This document shows, one piece after another, positions 1 through 10,487 of a stretch of 64,000 nucleotides of DNA. Numbering within the stretch: the stretch's first letter is position 1; the number at the start of each line of letters is the position of its first letter. The stretch covers positions 17,360,001 through 17,424,000 of the forward strand of contig CP075493.1 in assembly GCA_021613535.1 (NCBI GenBank), in the 5' to 3' direction. Below the pieces are notes generated by a model. It did no database searches, was not told the origin of the DNA, and worked only from the letters and a program-made list of their open reading frames with translations. Origin of the DNA: Adineta vaga. Lineage: Eukaryota; Rotifera. A program made the position numbers and the translations under genes.

Positions 1-930
1 AGACGATGATGTCACGGTGTCAATAGACAGCACTTGGTTGACTCAAGAATTTTCGTCTTTACACGGCGTTGGCACTATCGTGAGCGCAGAAGATCCTCTA
101 AAAGCTCTGAGTTATGGAGTTTTAAGTCGCCATTGCGCTGAATGTGCTGATCTATTAGGTGTCAAGAAGTCCGATGGTGAATTATATTCTAAATTACTTG
201 AAGAACGTCTACATAACGGATGTGAAGTGAATTACGACGGGAGCAGTGGTAGAATGGAAGGAGCATCAGTAGGTGATCTTTTGCGTTCTTTCTCAAAGTT
301 CTTGGATTGTTTAGATGATTATGATGTTTGGTCGATCCATTACGAAGCATAATCTACGATATCAGTATTTCTCAATCAAGACCGTATAGCGATTTACTAA
401 TCGAAAGAAAGCAGTATGAAAGAACACCGTTGCCTGACAAGAAAACTATTGGTGGCAAAGGAAGATTAGGTACCAGTTTCTCTCTAAATAATCATAACGA
501 AACTCAACTGAATCTCAATTTTTCGTTAGATGATTTCAAAATCTATAGACTTCAGATATATTTTGGAACAGCAATACGCAAGAACAACAACGATCTCAAG
601 AAAATGGAACAAGTGGCTTCGGCTGCGTGGTATCATATCGCAAGCACTGACGAGAATTCTATGCACGATTTCTGGAATCTAGATCATTGTCAATTGTACC
701 TTGATTTCGATTACAAACACGAAGGTCATTCGTTACCTCCTGCTGTATGTGCTTCAATCAAATCGGCTTACGATGAATTATGTCGTGATGATTCTCTTCG
801 TCAAATGCTCCAAGGAGGAACCACCAATGCAAATGAAAGCTTTCATCGAATTATATGATCGATGGGTAGCAAAAAATATCACATTATGAAGAGAATCAGT
901 AATGCTACGAATTTGGCTGGAATCGGTGAC
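1..930 (+). pseudogene. Decayed Mutator-like transposase, 5' cut by window
   Basis: Two reading frames (17-352 and 328-858) read like consecutive parts of a Mutator-like transposase of the kind common in invertebrate genomes. The first carries an N-Y-D-G-S-S-G-x-M-E block. The second carries GGKGRLG, YFGTAIRKN, ASTDEN and NANESFHRII blocks in the family order. The frame changes near 330, where the usual conserved stretch between the blocks is missing, so a deletion plus frameshift is likely. A TGA at 856-858 interrupts the frame where the family usually continues, and recognisable sequence (SMGSKKYHI) follows it to about 930. No terminal inverted repeat was identified; the upstream end lies outside the window. 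Confidence 0.7.
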
Positions 931-2509
931 TGAAGAAATCTAGCTCACTGTTGTTACCATTTTCGTACCGTTGTTGCTGTATTTTGCATAAATCCAGTGG
1001 CGACTTTTTTTCTTCCTGCCTTTTCTCTGTCGTTGGCTTTCGTATTGTTTTCACTGGCATTTATTTATTTCTTTTGTTTCAGATGAGAAAAATCATGAAA
1101 ACTATCATTCGAACCCATGACCCATCGATTCACAGAAGTGTCCAGTGAGTAGACCAGTATAAATATGGAACGATATGTGTCACCCTACTATATCCCATTT
1201 GCCTCTCGATATGACCATTATATTCGCCATCAAAAACTGCTCACACTGTGGGTCAAAAAAACAATTTTCAATTGATGGATTTCGAAAACTACATAGTTGA
1301 AAAGTATTTTGCGTTTTTCCCTAGAGGTGCTTTTGATCGTTTTCATTTTCGATGCTCAATCTGTAGTAAAAACTTCAATTGAATCGGACTTGTCGTCTTC
1401 GAGATCTGTAAATCATGAAAAAAGAGGGTGAGGCATCCTTAAGAAAATTTCTTTCTATATAGTTTAATAGAGACAAGATAGAGAATTGTAGCTTTCACTA
1501 TTGGAAAGAATATATGAAGATGTAACGAATCGTGTATTATAAGTTGTCCTAATATTGTTTTTTGAACTATTTATATTCAATTTTCTAACTATCGAGAAAA
1601 TATTTTTATTTATGAAAGCAGGAAGAAGCACAACAGTGAGCATTTGTCACAGAAATTGCTAAAAAAATCGTATTGAAGGCTCGACTAGAATAAGTATTAT
1701 TCATTTCAGCCTGTTGCATTTTGTAGTTCTTCGATTAATGATTTGAATGTGCATCTGACTATGGAAATTTCACTCAAAACATCTTATGAGATAGATTTGT
1801 TCTTAAAAAGATCGATTTAAAACCACATAACAAATAACTCGGAAAATTCTATAATGTGCCATTCGATGCATCTTCATCTGCTTTTCCCAATGGTAAAAAC
1901 TAGCTCTTATCAGAATTTCGTTATTATAACTTTAGTTGACATATGATCAAATAGCATAGAAACATCGAGCATTCTTTTCTCTATCAAACTAGAGAGAGAG
2001 AGACAGTTTCTTGAAGCTTTCTATAAGCAATTGCAGTACCATTCTCACTACTTTTGGTATGCCCTAATTAGTAGTCATTCTTGTCAACGGCATCTAAGAG
2101 TTTTTTTGAAAAACAATTAATCTTATCTTTATAATCTCCTAAATATCATTCGAGCACGAATTAGTTTATTGTATGAAAAAAGTAGTAAATCAAATCCTGC
2201 TATTCAATCAGTCAGCGGTTCGGCAGTGTCAGTATTTTATTGACAAATTATTGTCATCCAACTTCGTTGAGTACCATCCATGTTCTATTCATTTATAATC
2301 GAGGGACTTTACCATCGGTGTTTAGTCATTATAAGTACTCATTGATCAATACTTATATCAACGTCAGAAAGTGTTTAAGTTAAACTTTCCTTATTTTTAC
2401 AATAAATAGCGAGAAACAATATTTAGTTGATTATGTGACTTACAAATTATTTTGTTATTTAGATAATCATTTTCCTGTGTACTAGTAATATTTCGTTGTC
2501 TTTGAACAA
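931..2509. other. No gene recognised
   Basis: This stretch is AT-rich with only short, unsupported reading frames. A (GA)n run occurs near 1990. A C/T-rich block with a possible acceptor lies at 960-1090, but I cannot assign it to a gene. The right part is the presumed upstream region of the transporter that starts at 2510. Confidence 0.5.
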
Positions 2510-5107
2510 ATGTTGGTGACAGAACAATTGAAAAGGTGGTGGAAAGCAATAGCAATCATCATTACTCCCATCCTATTTCTTCCTTTGGTGATTCGTTTTC
2601 ACAGTGATGTAATTAACTATTCTTTTTCTCAAAGCTGACTGTGTTGTAATTAACGAGGGGGAAAAAGCGAGACTTCAAATACTTCAGGTAGTATTTTGAA
2701 GTAAGATGAAATATTTCATTCGCGAAGTCTCGCTTTTTCCCCCCTTGGTAATTAATAATATTTTAGGCATCACGATGTGGCTATGTGATACTCATAATAA
2801 TTATCTATTGGGTTACGGAAGCTATTCCCATAGCCGTTACTTCTTTATTACCACTGATTTTATTTCCATTGTTGGCTGTAGTCAAAGCCAGTGAAGTGGC
2901 ACCGAATTATTTTCGAGTGAGTTTTTTTTTATTAAACCGATAAAATGTAATAGATATTTTTGTAAAATATAATTAGGATATGACGGTACTCTTTTTCGGA
3001 GGTGTGACATTGGCATATGCTATTCAAAAGGTTAATTTACATCGACGTGTTGCTCTTTTTGTATTAAGTTTCATGGGATCGTCGATAAGACAGTGAGTCA
3101 ATTTTCGATTAGACGTCTAAATGCATTCTATTTCAAAGGATAATGGCTGGTTTGATGTTGACTTCATGGTTTCTATCAATGTGGATTAGCAAGTAATCAG
3201 ATATCTATGCAAAAAATCTATATACATAATTTTTCTACCTATTTTATTTTCTTGTTTCAGTTTTGCCTGCGCGGCAATTATGATACCAGTAGCAATGGCC
3301 ACTGCAGATGAATATGCACAGTCTTCATATAATTCTATTGAGGAAGATGGTAAGCTTGATAAACTATTTAAAAGAGAAATAGATTCGACATGATCTTTTC
3401 CTACCAAAGAATCTTCCACAGCATTATTGATTACCGACGAACAACAAAATTTTGTCTCAAAAAAGAAAGCTGATAATCTCAAAAAAAGTTTGAGACATTA
3501 TATTATAACCTCGTAAATGTTTTTAACGTACCAATAGGTTTTATATTATGCGTGCTATACAGTACAACTTATGGTGGTCTTGTTACAATTGTTGGTTCCG
3601 GTGTTACAGTTTTACTCAAAGGATATGTAGACGAGTACGTTGCCTAAAATTTGAATGTAATATATCTTACTCATGAGAAATATATGTACTTCTAGAGAGT
3701 ATAAGAATACCAACTTTCATATCACTTTTTTCAATTATTTCCTTGCGGCTTTGCCAGCAAGTGCACTAATGTTAATATTCTGCTGGATATGGTTGCAGAT
3801 TCGTTATGGATTATTTCAATGGCCAACTGGTAGTCGTCAGTCATTGAATGAAAATAATGAACATGTGAAACGATCATTAAAACGACAGTATAATGAACTC
3901 GGATCCTTACAGTAAACATGATAATTCTCAATGAAGAACGCATAACTAAAAAGATTTTTTTACGTTCAGATGGAATGAGCTCATTGTTACTGGCGTCTTT
4001 TTCATCACAGTCGTTCTATGGATTACACGTGATCTAGGCGACAGCCTTGGTGGATGGTCGGTTCTTTTTCGATATCAGTATGTACTGATAGTTAATAAAT
4101 CTGTATCACAGTGATCTATAATACCTTTATTTTGAAGGTATATATCAAATGGTACTGTGGTTGTATTATTCGCTATTCTTACTATGATTTTACCAAATGA
4201 GAAGCCGTTTACTAGTTAAATTTTCTTCATAGTTTTTTCTCTAATATTTTGTCTTTTATTCATAGAAAACTGGAAATACAAACCAATTATTGATTGGAAT
4301 GATCTTTCGAAAAATTTTCCCTGGGGAACACTGATATTACTTGGTGCCGGTCTTTCCATTGCTCATGCTGCAAAAGTATATTAGAATTTATTGTTTCATT
4401 GTTATTTTGTCTCTTTTTTCAATAAGGTTTCAAAATTAATGGACGTTTTTCACGATGCATTTCAATATTTTCATAATTCCCGGCCTGTAATTATCTTACT
4501 AGCAGTACTTATTATAAGTGAAATACTTACGCAATTAACGAGTAACATTTCTATCGGTAACGTCAAACAATCTTAAGTTTTCATTCTTTACAAGTTTTTC
4601 TATATGTATTCTAGGGAGCATTATGTTTCCTATCATTACTTCGATGGTAAGAAAAGAAAGAAAAATAATTCTAAAGTTTTTATTGTTCGCGTTTGTTAGT
4701 CTTATATTACTCATGTTCATCCAGCTTATCTACTAATACCTTGTACATTGGCCGTTTCTCAATCGTTTCTCTTACCTATGTGTAAGTACAAACGATATTA
4801 TACAGGATTTCAATTTTACAATTGTATGACGTTTTGTTTCGCAGCATCTCAGCCAAATGCATTTGCTTTCTCGACTGGTTTTCTTCGTTCTAGTGATTTG
4901 GTATGATTTTTAAACAATAATGAATATAAGAAATTGACTCGTACGCTTTTTATTCTCTAGATTACAACGGGCATTGTCATGAGTGTTGTTAATACTTTTA
5001 TTATATGTGTTGCTGCAACAACATGGATGGTGCCCATCTTTCATCTTGATCAACCTTTTTACGCAAACTCAACATTCTTAAATCTCACTTTTTCAAATTC
5101 AACATAA
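2510..5107 (+). CDS. SLC13-type sodium/carboxylate-sulfate cotransporter, about a dozen exons
   Basis: The spliced product is a multi-pass plasma-membrane transporter of the SLC13 (DASS/INDY) family, which moves di- and tricarboxylates or sulfate with sodium. Exon 1 (2510-2608) encodes the N-terminal helix FLPLVIRFHSD. Exon 2 (2767-2916) encodes the family signature IYWVTEAIPIAVTSLLP. Exon 3 (2977-3092) gives MTVLFFGGVTLAYAIQK, and exons from 3139 and 3261 give the LMLTSWFLSMWISN..A.MIPVA block. A TTYGGLVTIVGSG block near 3560 and GTLILLGAGLSIAHAAK near 4330 follow, then the Thr-Ser-Asn motif near 4540 and PNAFAFSTG near 4860. All introns are short GT-AG. The stop is at 5105-5107 and no internal stop was seen when splicing by eye. 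Substrate cannot be told from sequence alone. Confidence 0.85.
2646..2755. mobile_element. 94-base MITE with 8-base target duplication in SLC13 intron 1
   Basis: The element (2654-2747) is almost entirely a pair of inverted arms: GGGGGAAAAAGCGAGACTTC at 2657-2676 matches its reverse complement at 2724-2743 exactly. It is flanked by identical 8-base copies of GTAATTAA at 2646-2653 and 2748-2755. Arms starting C(A/G)AGGG plus an 8-base duplication fit a hAT-type miniature element. It lies inside intron 1, so the coding sequence is spared. A third GTAATTAA sits at the intron 1 donor (2609-2616), which may be chance. Confidence 0.8.
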
Positions 5108-5435
5108 AAGTATACTTTTTGTCACTTTTTTTTGTCATAGTTAAGTTCTCTTCTTTTTATTTTATTTTCGATGTCAGTGATAATGAATAACAAGAAGCAA
5201 AAATATAGTGACGTTTCATACCTTGAAAAGATATTTCGTGAGACATAAACATATAAGTGAGAATAATCAAAATACAGTTCTTGTTTTGATCTCAGTTTAT
5301 ACGCTTCTAGACCACAAGGTCACTTACCCTAAGTTTGAATACGAGTCAGCTTTTTCTGTCTCGGGCAATTGCCTAAGACACTTTTTTCCATTTCAAATTT
5401 TAGATTATAAATCTGGAGTAAGTCTAGTAAATAAT

Positions 5436-6563
5436 ATGAATCAACAATTAAAAATTAAAGCTGTCTGGATGCGTGGTGGCACCAGCAAAGGTCTGTTTTT
5501 TCATGAACATGAATTACCGATTGAGATTCCAGTGCGCGAAGCAATTTTACTGGCTGCTATTGGTTCGCCTGACCCTTATGGTAGGCAAATAAATGGATTA
5601 GGTGGAGGAACCAATACGACCTCCAAAATAGTCATTATTGCGCCCGCTCCAGACACTGATTTCGACGTGAACTACACGTTCGGCCAGGTAGCGATTCAAC
5701 AGTCAATGATTGACTGGACAGGCAACTGTGGCAATATAACAGCGGCGGTGGCGCACTTTGCCATTGAAGAAAAATTGATTAAAAACCCTGTTGAAAATGG
5801 CATACAACTGGTGCGTATTTGGCAAACAAATTCAAAGCAGGCTATTCATGCCCATGTGCCTGTTCAGGATGGTTTACCGATTTATAAAGGCAACGATAAA
5901 TTGGATGGTGTTAGTGGCACGGCTTGCGCATTTCGTATTGATTTCTTAAATCCATCTACGGGTGCAACCTTGCCGACTGGTAATTGCATGGATGTGCTTA
6001 TACTAAGTGACGGTAGTAAAATCGAAGCATCACTTGTTAACGCAGGAAATCCAACTATATTTGTTCGGGCTCGCGATTTTGGTTTAACAGGTGCTGAGCT
6101 GCCTGCGCAATTAAACTATCCCGAACTATTACAAAAAATTGAGCATATTCGACAAATTGGTGCATGGGTAATGGGCTTGGTAGAGCAACCTGAACAAGCA
6201 GCTCTACGTCCTGCTACGCCGAAAGTCGCCTTAATTAGTAACGCGCAGCCCTATAAAAGTCTGGACGGACAGCAACTGCAGAAAGACGATATGGATGTGT
6301 GTGCGCGTATATTTTCCATGGGCATGCCACATAGCGCATTTACCGGCGCAGGTGCAGTTGCAGTTGGTATTGCAGCTTTAATTAAAGGCAGCATTGTGGC
6401 ACAGCATTGCTCAGCTAGCGGTGATATGGTGCGCTTGGGGCATCCATCAGGTTTGTTGCCGACTATTGGTCGTTTGGATAGTACTGGCAAACAGGCAGTT
6501 GCCGCCAGTTTGATTCGTACTGCGCGACGTTTAATGGATGGTCATGTGTATGTTACGCTATAA
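5436..6563 (+). CDS. PrpF/AcnD-accessory family protein (aconitate isomerase-like), bacterial type, intronless
   Basis: This 375-residue protein belongs to the PrpF family (DUF453), which in bacteria isomerises methylaconitate or related substrates in propionate and tricarboxylate catabolism. Diagnostic blocks are the N-terminal KAVWMRGGTSKGLFF, GSPDPYGRQINGLGGGTNTTSK, DWTGNCGNITAAVAHFAI and the C-terminal VRLGHPSGLLP. The two halves are the diaminopimelate-epimerase-like folds. The Met at 5436 fits the family N terminus; the frame is open upstream to 5208, but those extra residues do not resemble the family. Length is close to the bacterial norm (about 390). There are no introns and the GC content is visibly higher than the neighbours, both consistent with acquisition from bacteria. 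The next gene-like item is a palindromic repeat directly after the stop. Confidence 0.88.
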   Translation: MNQQLKIKAVWMRGGTSKGLFFHEHELPIEIPVREAILLAAIGSPDPYGRQINGLGGGTNTTSKIVIIAPAPDTDFDVNYTFGQVAIQQSMIDWTGNCGNITAAVAHFAIEEKLIKNPVENGIQLVRIWQTNSKQAIHAHVPVQDGLPIYKGNDKLDGVSGTACAFRIDFLNPSTGATLPTGNCMDVLILSDGSKIEASLVNAGNPTIFVRARDFGLTGAELPAQLNYPELLQKIEHIRQIGAWVMGLVEQPEQAALRPATPKVALISNAQPYKSLDGQQLQKDDMDVCARIFSMGMPHSAFTGAGAVAVGIAALIKGSIVAQHCSASGDMVRLGHPSGLLPTIGRLDSTGKQAVAASLIRTARRLMDGHVYVTL

Positions 6564-6623
6564 ATCTTGAAGATGAGTGTGAGTGTGGGTATCTCCTCTT
6601 CTTTCACACCCACACCCTCAAGA
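6563..6623. repeat. Telomere-like fold-back repeat abutting the PrpF stop
   Basis: The left arm has degenerate GAGTGTGAGTGTGGG and the right arm CACACCCACACCCTCAAG, separated by a pyrimidine-rich loop of about 14 bases. It begins within a few bases of the PrpF stop codon, so it may form a hairpin in the transcript 3' end. Confidence 0.7.
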
Positions 6624-7532
6624 GAAACAAATTTGAAAGACAAACGCCTCGAATTCTAATGGACGGATAATTTTGAATCCCATACTATTTTAATAAATTG
6701 TTATTAAAAATTTGTAAAAAAACACTATCAGAAGTTTAAAATGTCTATTGATTATTTGGCAAAGTGCTGAACAAACTATCAACTTTCTGTACGAATCGAA
6801 TACATGAACACTCAATCTGTATTAAAAACAAAAAATCATTTTTGAATTCAATCGATTAACATCAAGAGGAGTAATAGAAATAGCGAAAGATAAGAATATC
6901 GATAAGAAAAGCACTGAAAACATGAATGTATTTTTGAATATAATTGTGTATGTTTATGGGCAATAATTTTGATAATAACAAAAGGTCTGTTTCTTATTTT
7001 CTTTCTCATATTTGCAAATCAAAATAAAATATTTCATCAAATAATTGTTTTACGAGATATATAGTAATAAATGGATGGTTTGTTCTTCACATCCCGATTT
7101 TGTATCATCGTTTGTGTACATAATCATTCTGTTTTTTTTTGTCAAGGACACATATTCCTTCTTTCCTTCCCGAATCGATACTTTTTTTTCCATATTACAC
7201 AAGTGAAATGTCTGCGTTTTTTTAACATATTGTATTTGTTTTGATAACTTACTGAAGGTAAGATTATAATTATATTTTGTTCTCTATACTGACATATAGA
7301 GAAAAATTAGAACGCAATATACAATGAATTGAATATGAAAACTAAAGGATCTGATACAATTCGTATGTTTATATTAATATTTTATTTCGGCTTAGATTAA
7401 GTACTATTAGAAGATTTTTAGATATAGAGTCATTTTAGCGAAAGGACCTATTTGCGAAAAGTACGATGACGAAAAACAGAATCTTGAGGATATAACTGAG
7501 TATGAAAGTGTAAATTCATTCATTAAGGAAAT
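6624..7532. other. No gene recognised
   Basis: The stretch is AT-rich intergenic DNA with poly-T runs (7130-7200). No conserved reading frame was recognised. The reading frame on the minus strand at 7407-7664 overlaps the hammerhead ribozyme and looks non-coding. Confidence 0.5.
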
Positions 7533-7586
7533 GAAGCTCTCAAGACGCGTTTCGACCTTGCTTAAGGGACTCATCAGTTGAGTTTC
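7533..7586 (-). ncRNA. Hammerhead ribozyme, type I layout, copy 1
   Basis: On the minus strand the core CTGATGA lies within 7571-7577, followed by helix II (GTCC, a nine-base loop, GGTC; three of four pairs Watson-Crick), then GAAA at 7553-7550 and the short helix III block ACGCGTC, where cleavage would follow the C at 7544. Helix I is formed by CTCAA before the core and TTGAG after the cleavage site, with a further GAA/TTC pairing outside an internal loop. The very short helix III is typical of ribozymes known in Penelope-like elements and retrozymes. It points the same way as the Athena-like element at 9.5-14 kb. Confidence 0.85.
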
Positions 7587-7676
7587 ATTATCGACTAGTT
7601 CAAATGACGACGTCCGCCATCCGCTCGGCGGATGTGTTTTGCATATATAAAGTAATACAAGCAAAATTTGACTAGC

Positions 7677-7790
7677 GGATCCGCTTCAGACTTTTCTCTA
7701 TGATGATTTCTTGTTCCGGCCTGCCTCCCTCTTTCTCCCCCTAACCCTCAGCTAGTCCTTCGGGCCATGCTTCGCTACATGATTTCATTA
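7677..7790. repeat. Fragment of the 55.4-56.6 kb dispersed repeat
   Basis: A stretch with CCCTCAGCTAGTCCTTCGGG resembles the CTCAGCTAGTGTAATCCTTC stretch near 55970. It is probably a short decayed copy of the same repeat family. Boundaries are unclear. Confidence 0.4.
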
Positions 7791-8024
7791 TTTTCTTTGG
7801 ATTTCTCATCATCTTGAGGGTGTATACGATTGAAGATATCTTTCTTGGACATTCTCATCATCAGCATCAGCATCTGTTAGATATGTTCCACTAAGGATGT
7901 CAAGTCTTTTAACCTATATTAAAATCAGTGCATATGAGTAAATTCGAGATAACACGTTCAGCTAAATTGAACAATCAGTAGGCGTCTATCTAAATGTGGG
8001 TGTAACTCAGGGGGTATATGGCAT

Positions 8025-8175
8025 GTTGAGGGTGCTCTTGAGGGTGATGCCTCGAAGCAGGGTGAGTGAGATCTCGATAGGATCTGGCTGCAAAATCCTT
8101 ACGCTTGAGGGTGATTCTCCTGATTTCTTGAATTATTCTCCAAAAAAATGGCAGTCTCTTGAGGGTGTGTTTTGA
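8025..8175. repeat. Cluster of TTGAGGGTG half-repeats
   Basis: Four copies of (C)TTGAGGGTG occur in about 150 bases (near 8030, 8040, 8106 and 8159) without a matching inverted arm. They are the same unit as the left arm of the telomere-like palindromes elsewhere in the window. The last one directly abuts the hammerhead at 8181. Confidence 0.55.
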
Positions 8176-8232
8176 ATATAGAGACCATGACTAGTTTCGA
8201 CTTATTTCAAAGTCTCATCAGATGGCTATCTA
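8176..8232 (-). ncRNA. Hammerhead ribozyme, type I layout, copy 2
   Basis: The minus strand shows a full consensus. Helix I is GCCAT/ATGGT, with a possible ATA/TAT extension. The core CTGATGA comes from ctcatcag at 8214-8221. Helix II is GACTT, six-base loop, AAGTC, all five pairs intact. GAAA and a minimal helix III (ACTAGT) follow, with the cleavable C at 8189. The cleavage site is 645 bases from that of the copy at 7533, in the same orientation, which is the spacing expected for a self-cleaving monomer unit. No strictly conserved core base is changed, so activity is plausible. Confidence 0.9.
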
Positions 8233-8239
8233 ATCTGCA

Positions 8240-9540
8240 TAATGAAAATAATTTCAAATTAATTTCAATCGTTGGATAGCTTACCTCAAGATTAATTAGG
8301 TTTGGTTACTGATTTTTATTGATGTATAGATGAATAGATCAGAGGTGGTATGATTTTATTTGGTTTGAATACTTGATAGATTAAAATCGAGCTCAAATGT
8401 GATTCAGGATGAGTTCATTTGTTTAGAATCTCTTGAAATGGTGTTTGTTGTTAATTAAATCAGATTAAATTGGTTGAGATTGTGATATTGAATAAAACTA
8501 TATGATTGTCTTATTTTGAATAGTTTTGTTTTATTGTTTTTAACTTGAGCCATTCTGTGATGTCGTCGTGGTGTGCAAGGATGTGATAATGATTTCAATA
8601 AAAGATAAATGAGATTATGATTTGAAACAATATTAATATAAGCTAGGAAAAATCTATATATTATATATACGGAGTATATCAATGGATAAAATTTGACTAT
8701 GATGTAGAAGTGCTTTTGTATTTATATGACGAAGAGAGAAAATGGATTTTGACCTATACTACGCCTGAAACTATGTGGGAAAATTGTGAAATAATGATGA
8801 AGAGAAGAAATTCATAGCAATGTGTGCAGAGGCGTATATGCAATGTTGATTTTATCTAAGAAATATAGATGTGGAAGAATGCGATGTCGTTATAAAAAGA
8901 GAAGAGAAAAGATATGTCCTGAAGACGTTAAAATATGCCATTGCATCAATGTATCTATGAATGTGTAGAGAAGAAAAGAAAGAGAAAATGTAGAAGAAGA
9001 AAATGAGAAAAATTATATACTCATTTTTAAAGTTTCATTCAATGTAGTTTGCTTTTGTTTTCATTATGACTGCTTATGGTTTTTGGATGGAATTAATGTG
9101 GTATTGATAATAATTCGATCTTTTTGAAATGATAATCCTGTCAGAATGATGAAGATATACAAGTAACGATAAAATCATGAAGTATTAATAATAAGAATAC
9201 ATAAATAGATTTTCTTATAGCTTCCGATGATGACAATGAGAGATGTTGAAGAAAATTTGAATTTAAATATAAAATAATATTAAAACATGGGATACAATAG
9301 TGATTCAAGTAAGTTCTAAAGAAGTCCTGGTGGCATTCTTGGATATTTCATATACCAATTCAGATGTTATTGAAATATCTACAACAGAAAAGATTATTTG
9401 TAGAAAGTAGCTTTCAATATAAATTAAGCGGAGAAGCAAAAGAATCTCAAACTTTACTGAAAAGAACTATTTTAAATATTATAATAATAGTAATAATATA
9501 ATGGAAGATAAAATTGGAAAGAAGATATTAAATAGTTTTT
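8240..9540. other. Probable retroelement 3' non-coding DNA; no gene recognised
   Basis: AT-rich sequence lies between the ribozymes and the 3'-most retroelement coding remnants on the minus strand. It is purine-rich on the plus strand between about 8900 and 9010. No reading frame of recognisable family was found. Its position suggests it is the 3' untranslated part of the decayed Athena-like copy. Confidence 0.4.
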
Positions 9541-10340
9541 ATTATTATTGATTGGTTTCCATTTCAGTTGTGACGTTGTACGCATCATAACGATCGTGAG
9601 ACGGCTTAAAGAGTGTTCCTAGTTTACACTTAGCAATGATATTGGCACGTTTTATCATATGTAATCGTCTGGTCTCAATAGCATCAAGCACCATTGTTTG
9701 CCATTGAGATGTTGATTGGATGAACCGATTGTTAAATGTAGATTTCTTTTTTCTCGGCCAGTATAACTGCATTAAGATTTTCTTCTAATCGATGACTAGT
9801 ACGAATAGCTTGATGAACAATATTATCCTTTAAAGTTTGGAGTTTCTTGATTTAATCAGATAAAGGATATGTTGTTGGAGATTCTTCAGTTGTAACTCGA
9901 CTGGGTTGTCGGAGAATTGTATCGATATCATCTATTATACTTTCGATTAGACCAGAAGGTGCTTCTGCTTGTATTCATGTTGTGAGACAATATTCTAAGA
10001 CAACCACAATATTTTCTTCTATCATCATTTGGTTTTTTGTAGCTTTCCATATTCGCCTTGCTGAGATGGTCTAAAATAGTAGACAAAAGTTGATAAAGAT
10101 ATGGAGTACATTTAATATTCAAGAAAGACTAGTTTTGTTACTTGTGACTTGTTCGATTTGATTTTGAAAAACTTCAGCAACAGTTCATGGTCGGTTGCAT
10201 CCAGAATTAACATCTCTCTTTTATATTCGTATTCATCGTATTGAGAAGGATAATAGATCTGAAACATAAATAAGAAGAGCAGATAAAGGAATATTGATTT
10301 CTGTGGTAATATAAGTTTTATTCGGAAAGATTTCATTATT
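9541..10340 (-). pseudogene. Second, more decayed Athena-like copy (N-terminal ORF region only)
   Basis: Three frames on the minus strand (10336-10112, 10122-9928, 9772-9545) match in order the N-terminal coding region of the element at 10.5-14 kb. EYKREMLILDATDHELLLKFFKIK parallels DFQRKKSLLQFHANDYRLVQAFYNLK. TISARRIWKATK after a conserved intron acceptor parallels IISAKIIWQATM. AIETRRLHMIKRANIIAKCK parallels AISTRQSNIIKRAQLITNHK. Several frameshifts and stops separate the parts and no reverse-transcriptase domain follows. It lies downstream of, and in the same orientation as, the better-preserved copy. Confidence 0.7.
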
Positions 10341-10487
10341 ATTATCTATATTGTTTAAGAAAAGACATGCATAAAAAACAGAAAGCAGTAGATATTTTTT
10401 TCATAGTATAATATATCATGATTGCATTCTAAAGAAAGACAACAGTTGATGATATGGAGAACTAACGGAAATAAGATATTCTTACCT

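Noticed and set aside
5208-5435. In-frame extension upstream of PrpF
   Set aside because: The frame is open by 76 codons but the residues do not resemble the family N terminus; the Met at 5436 fits it exactly.
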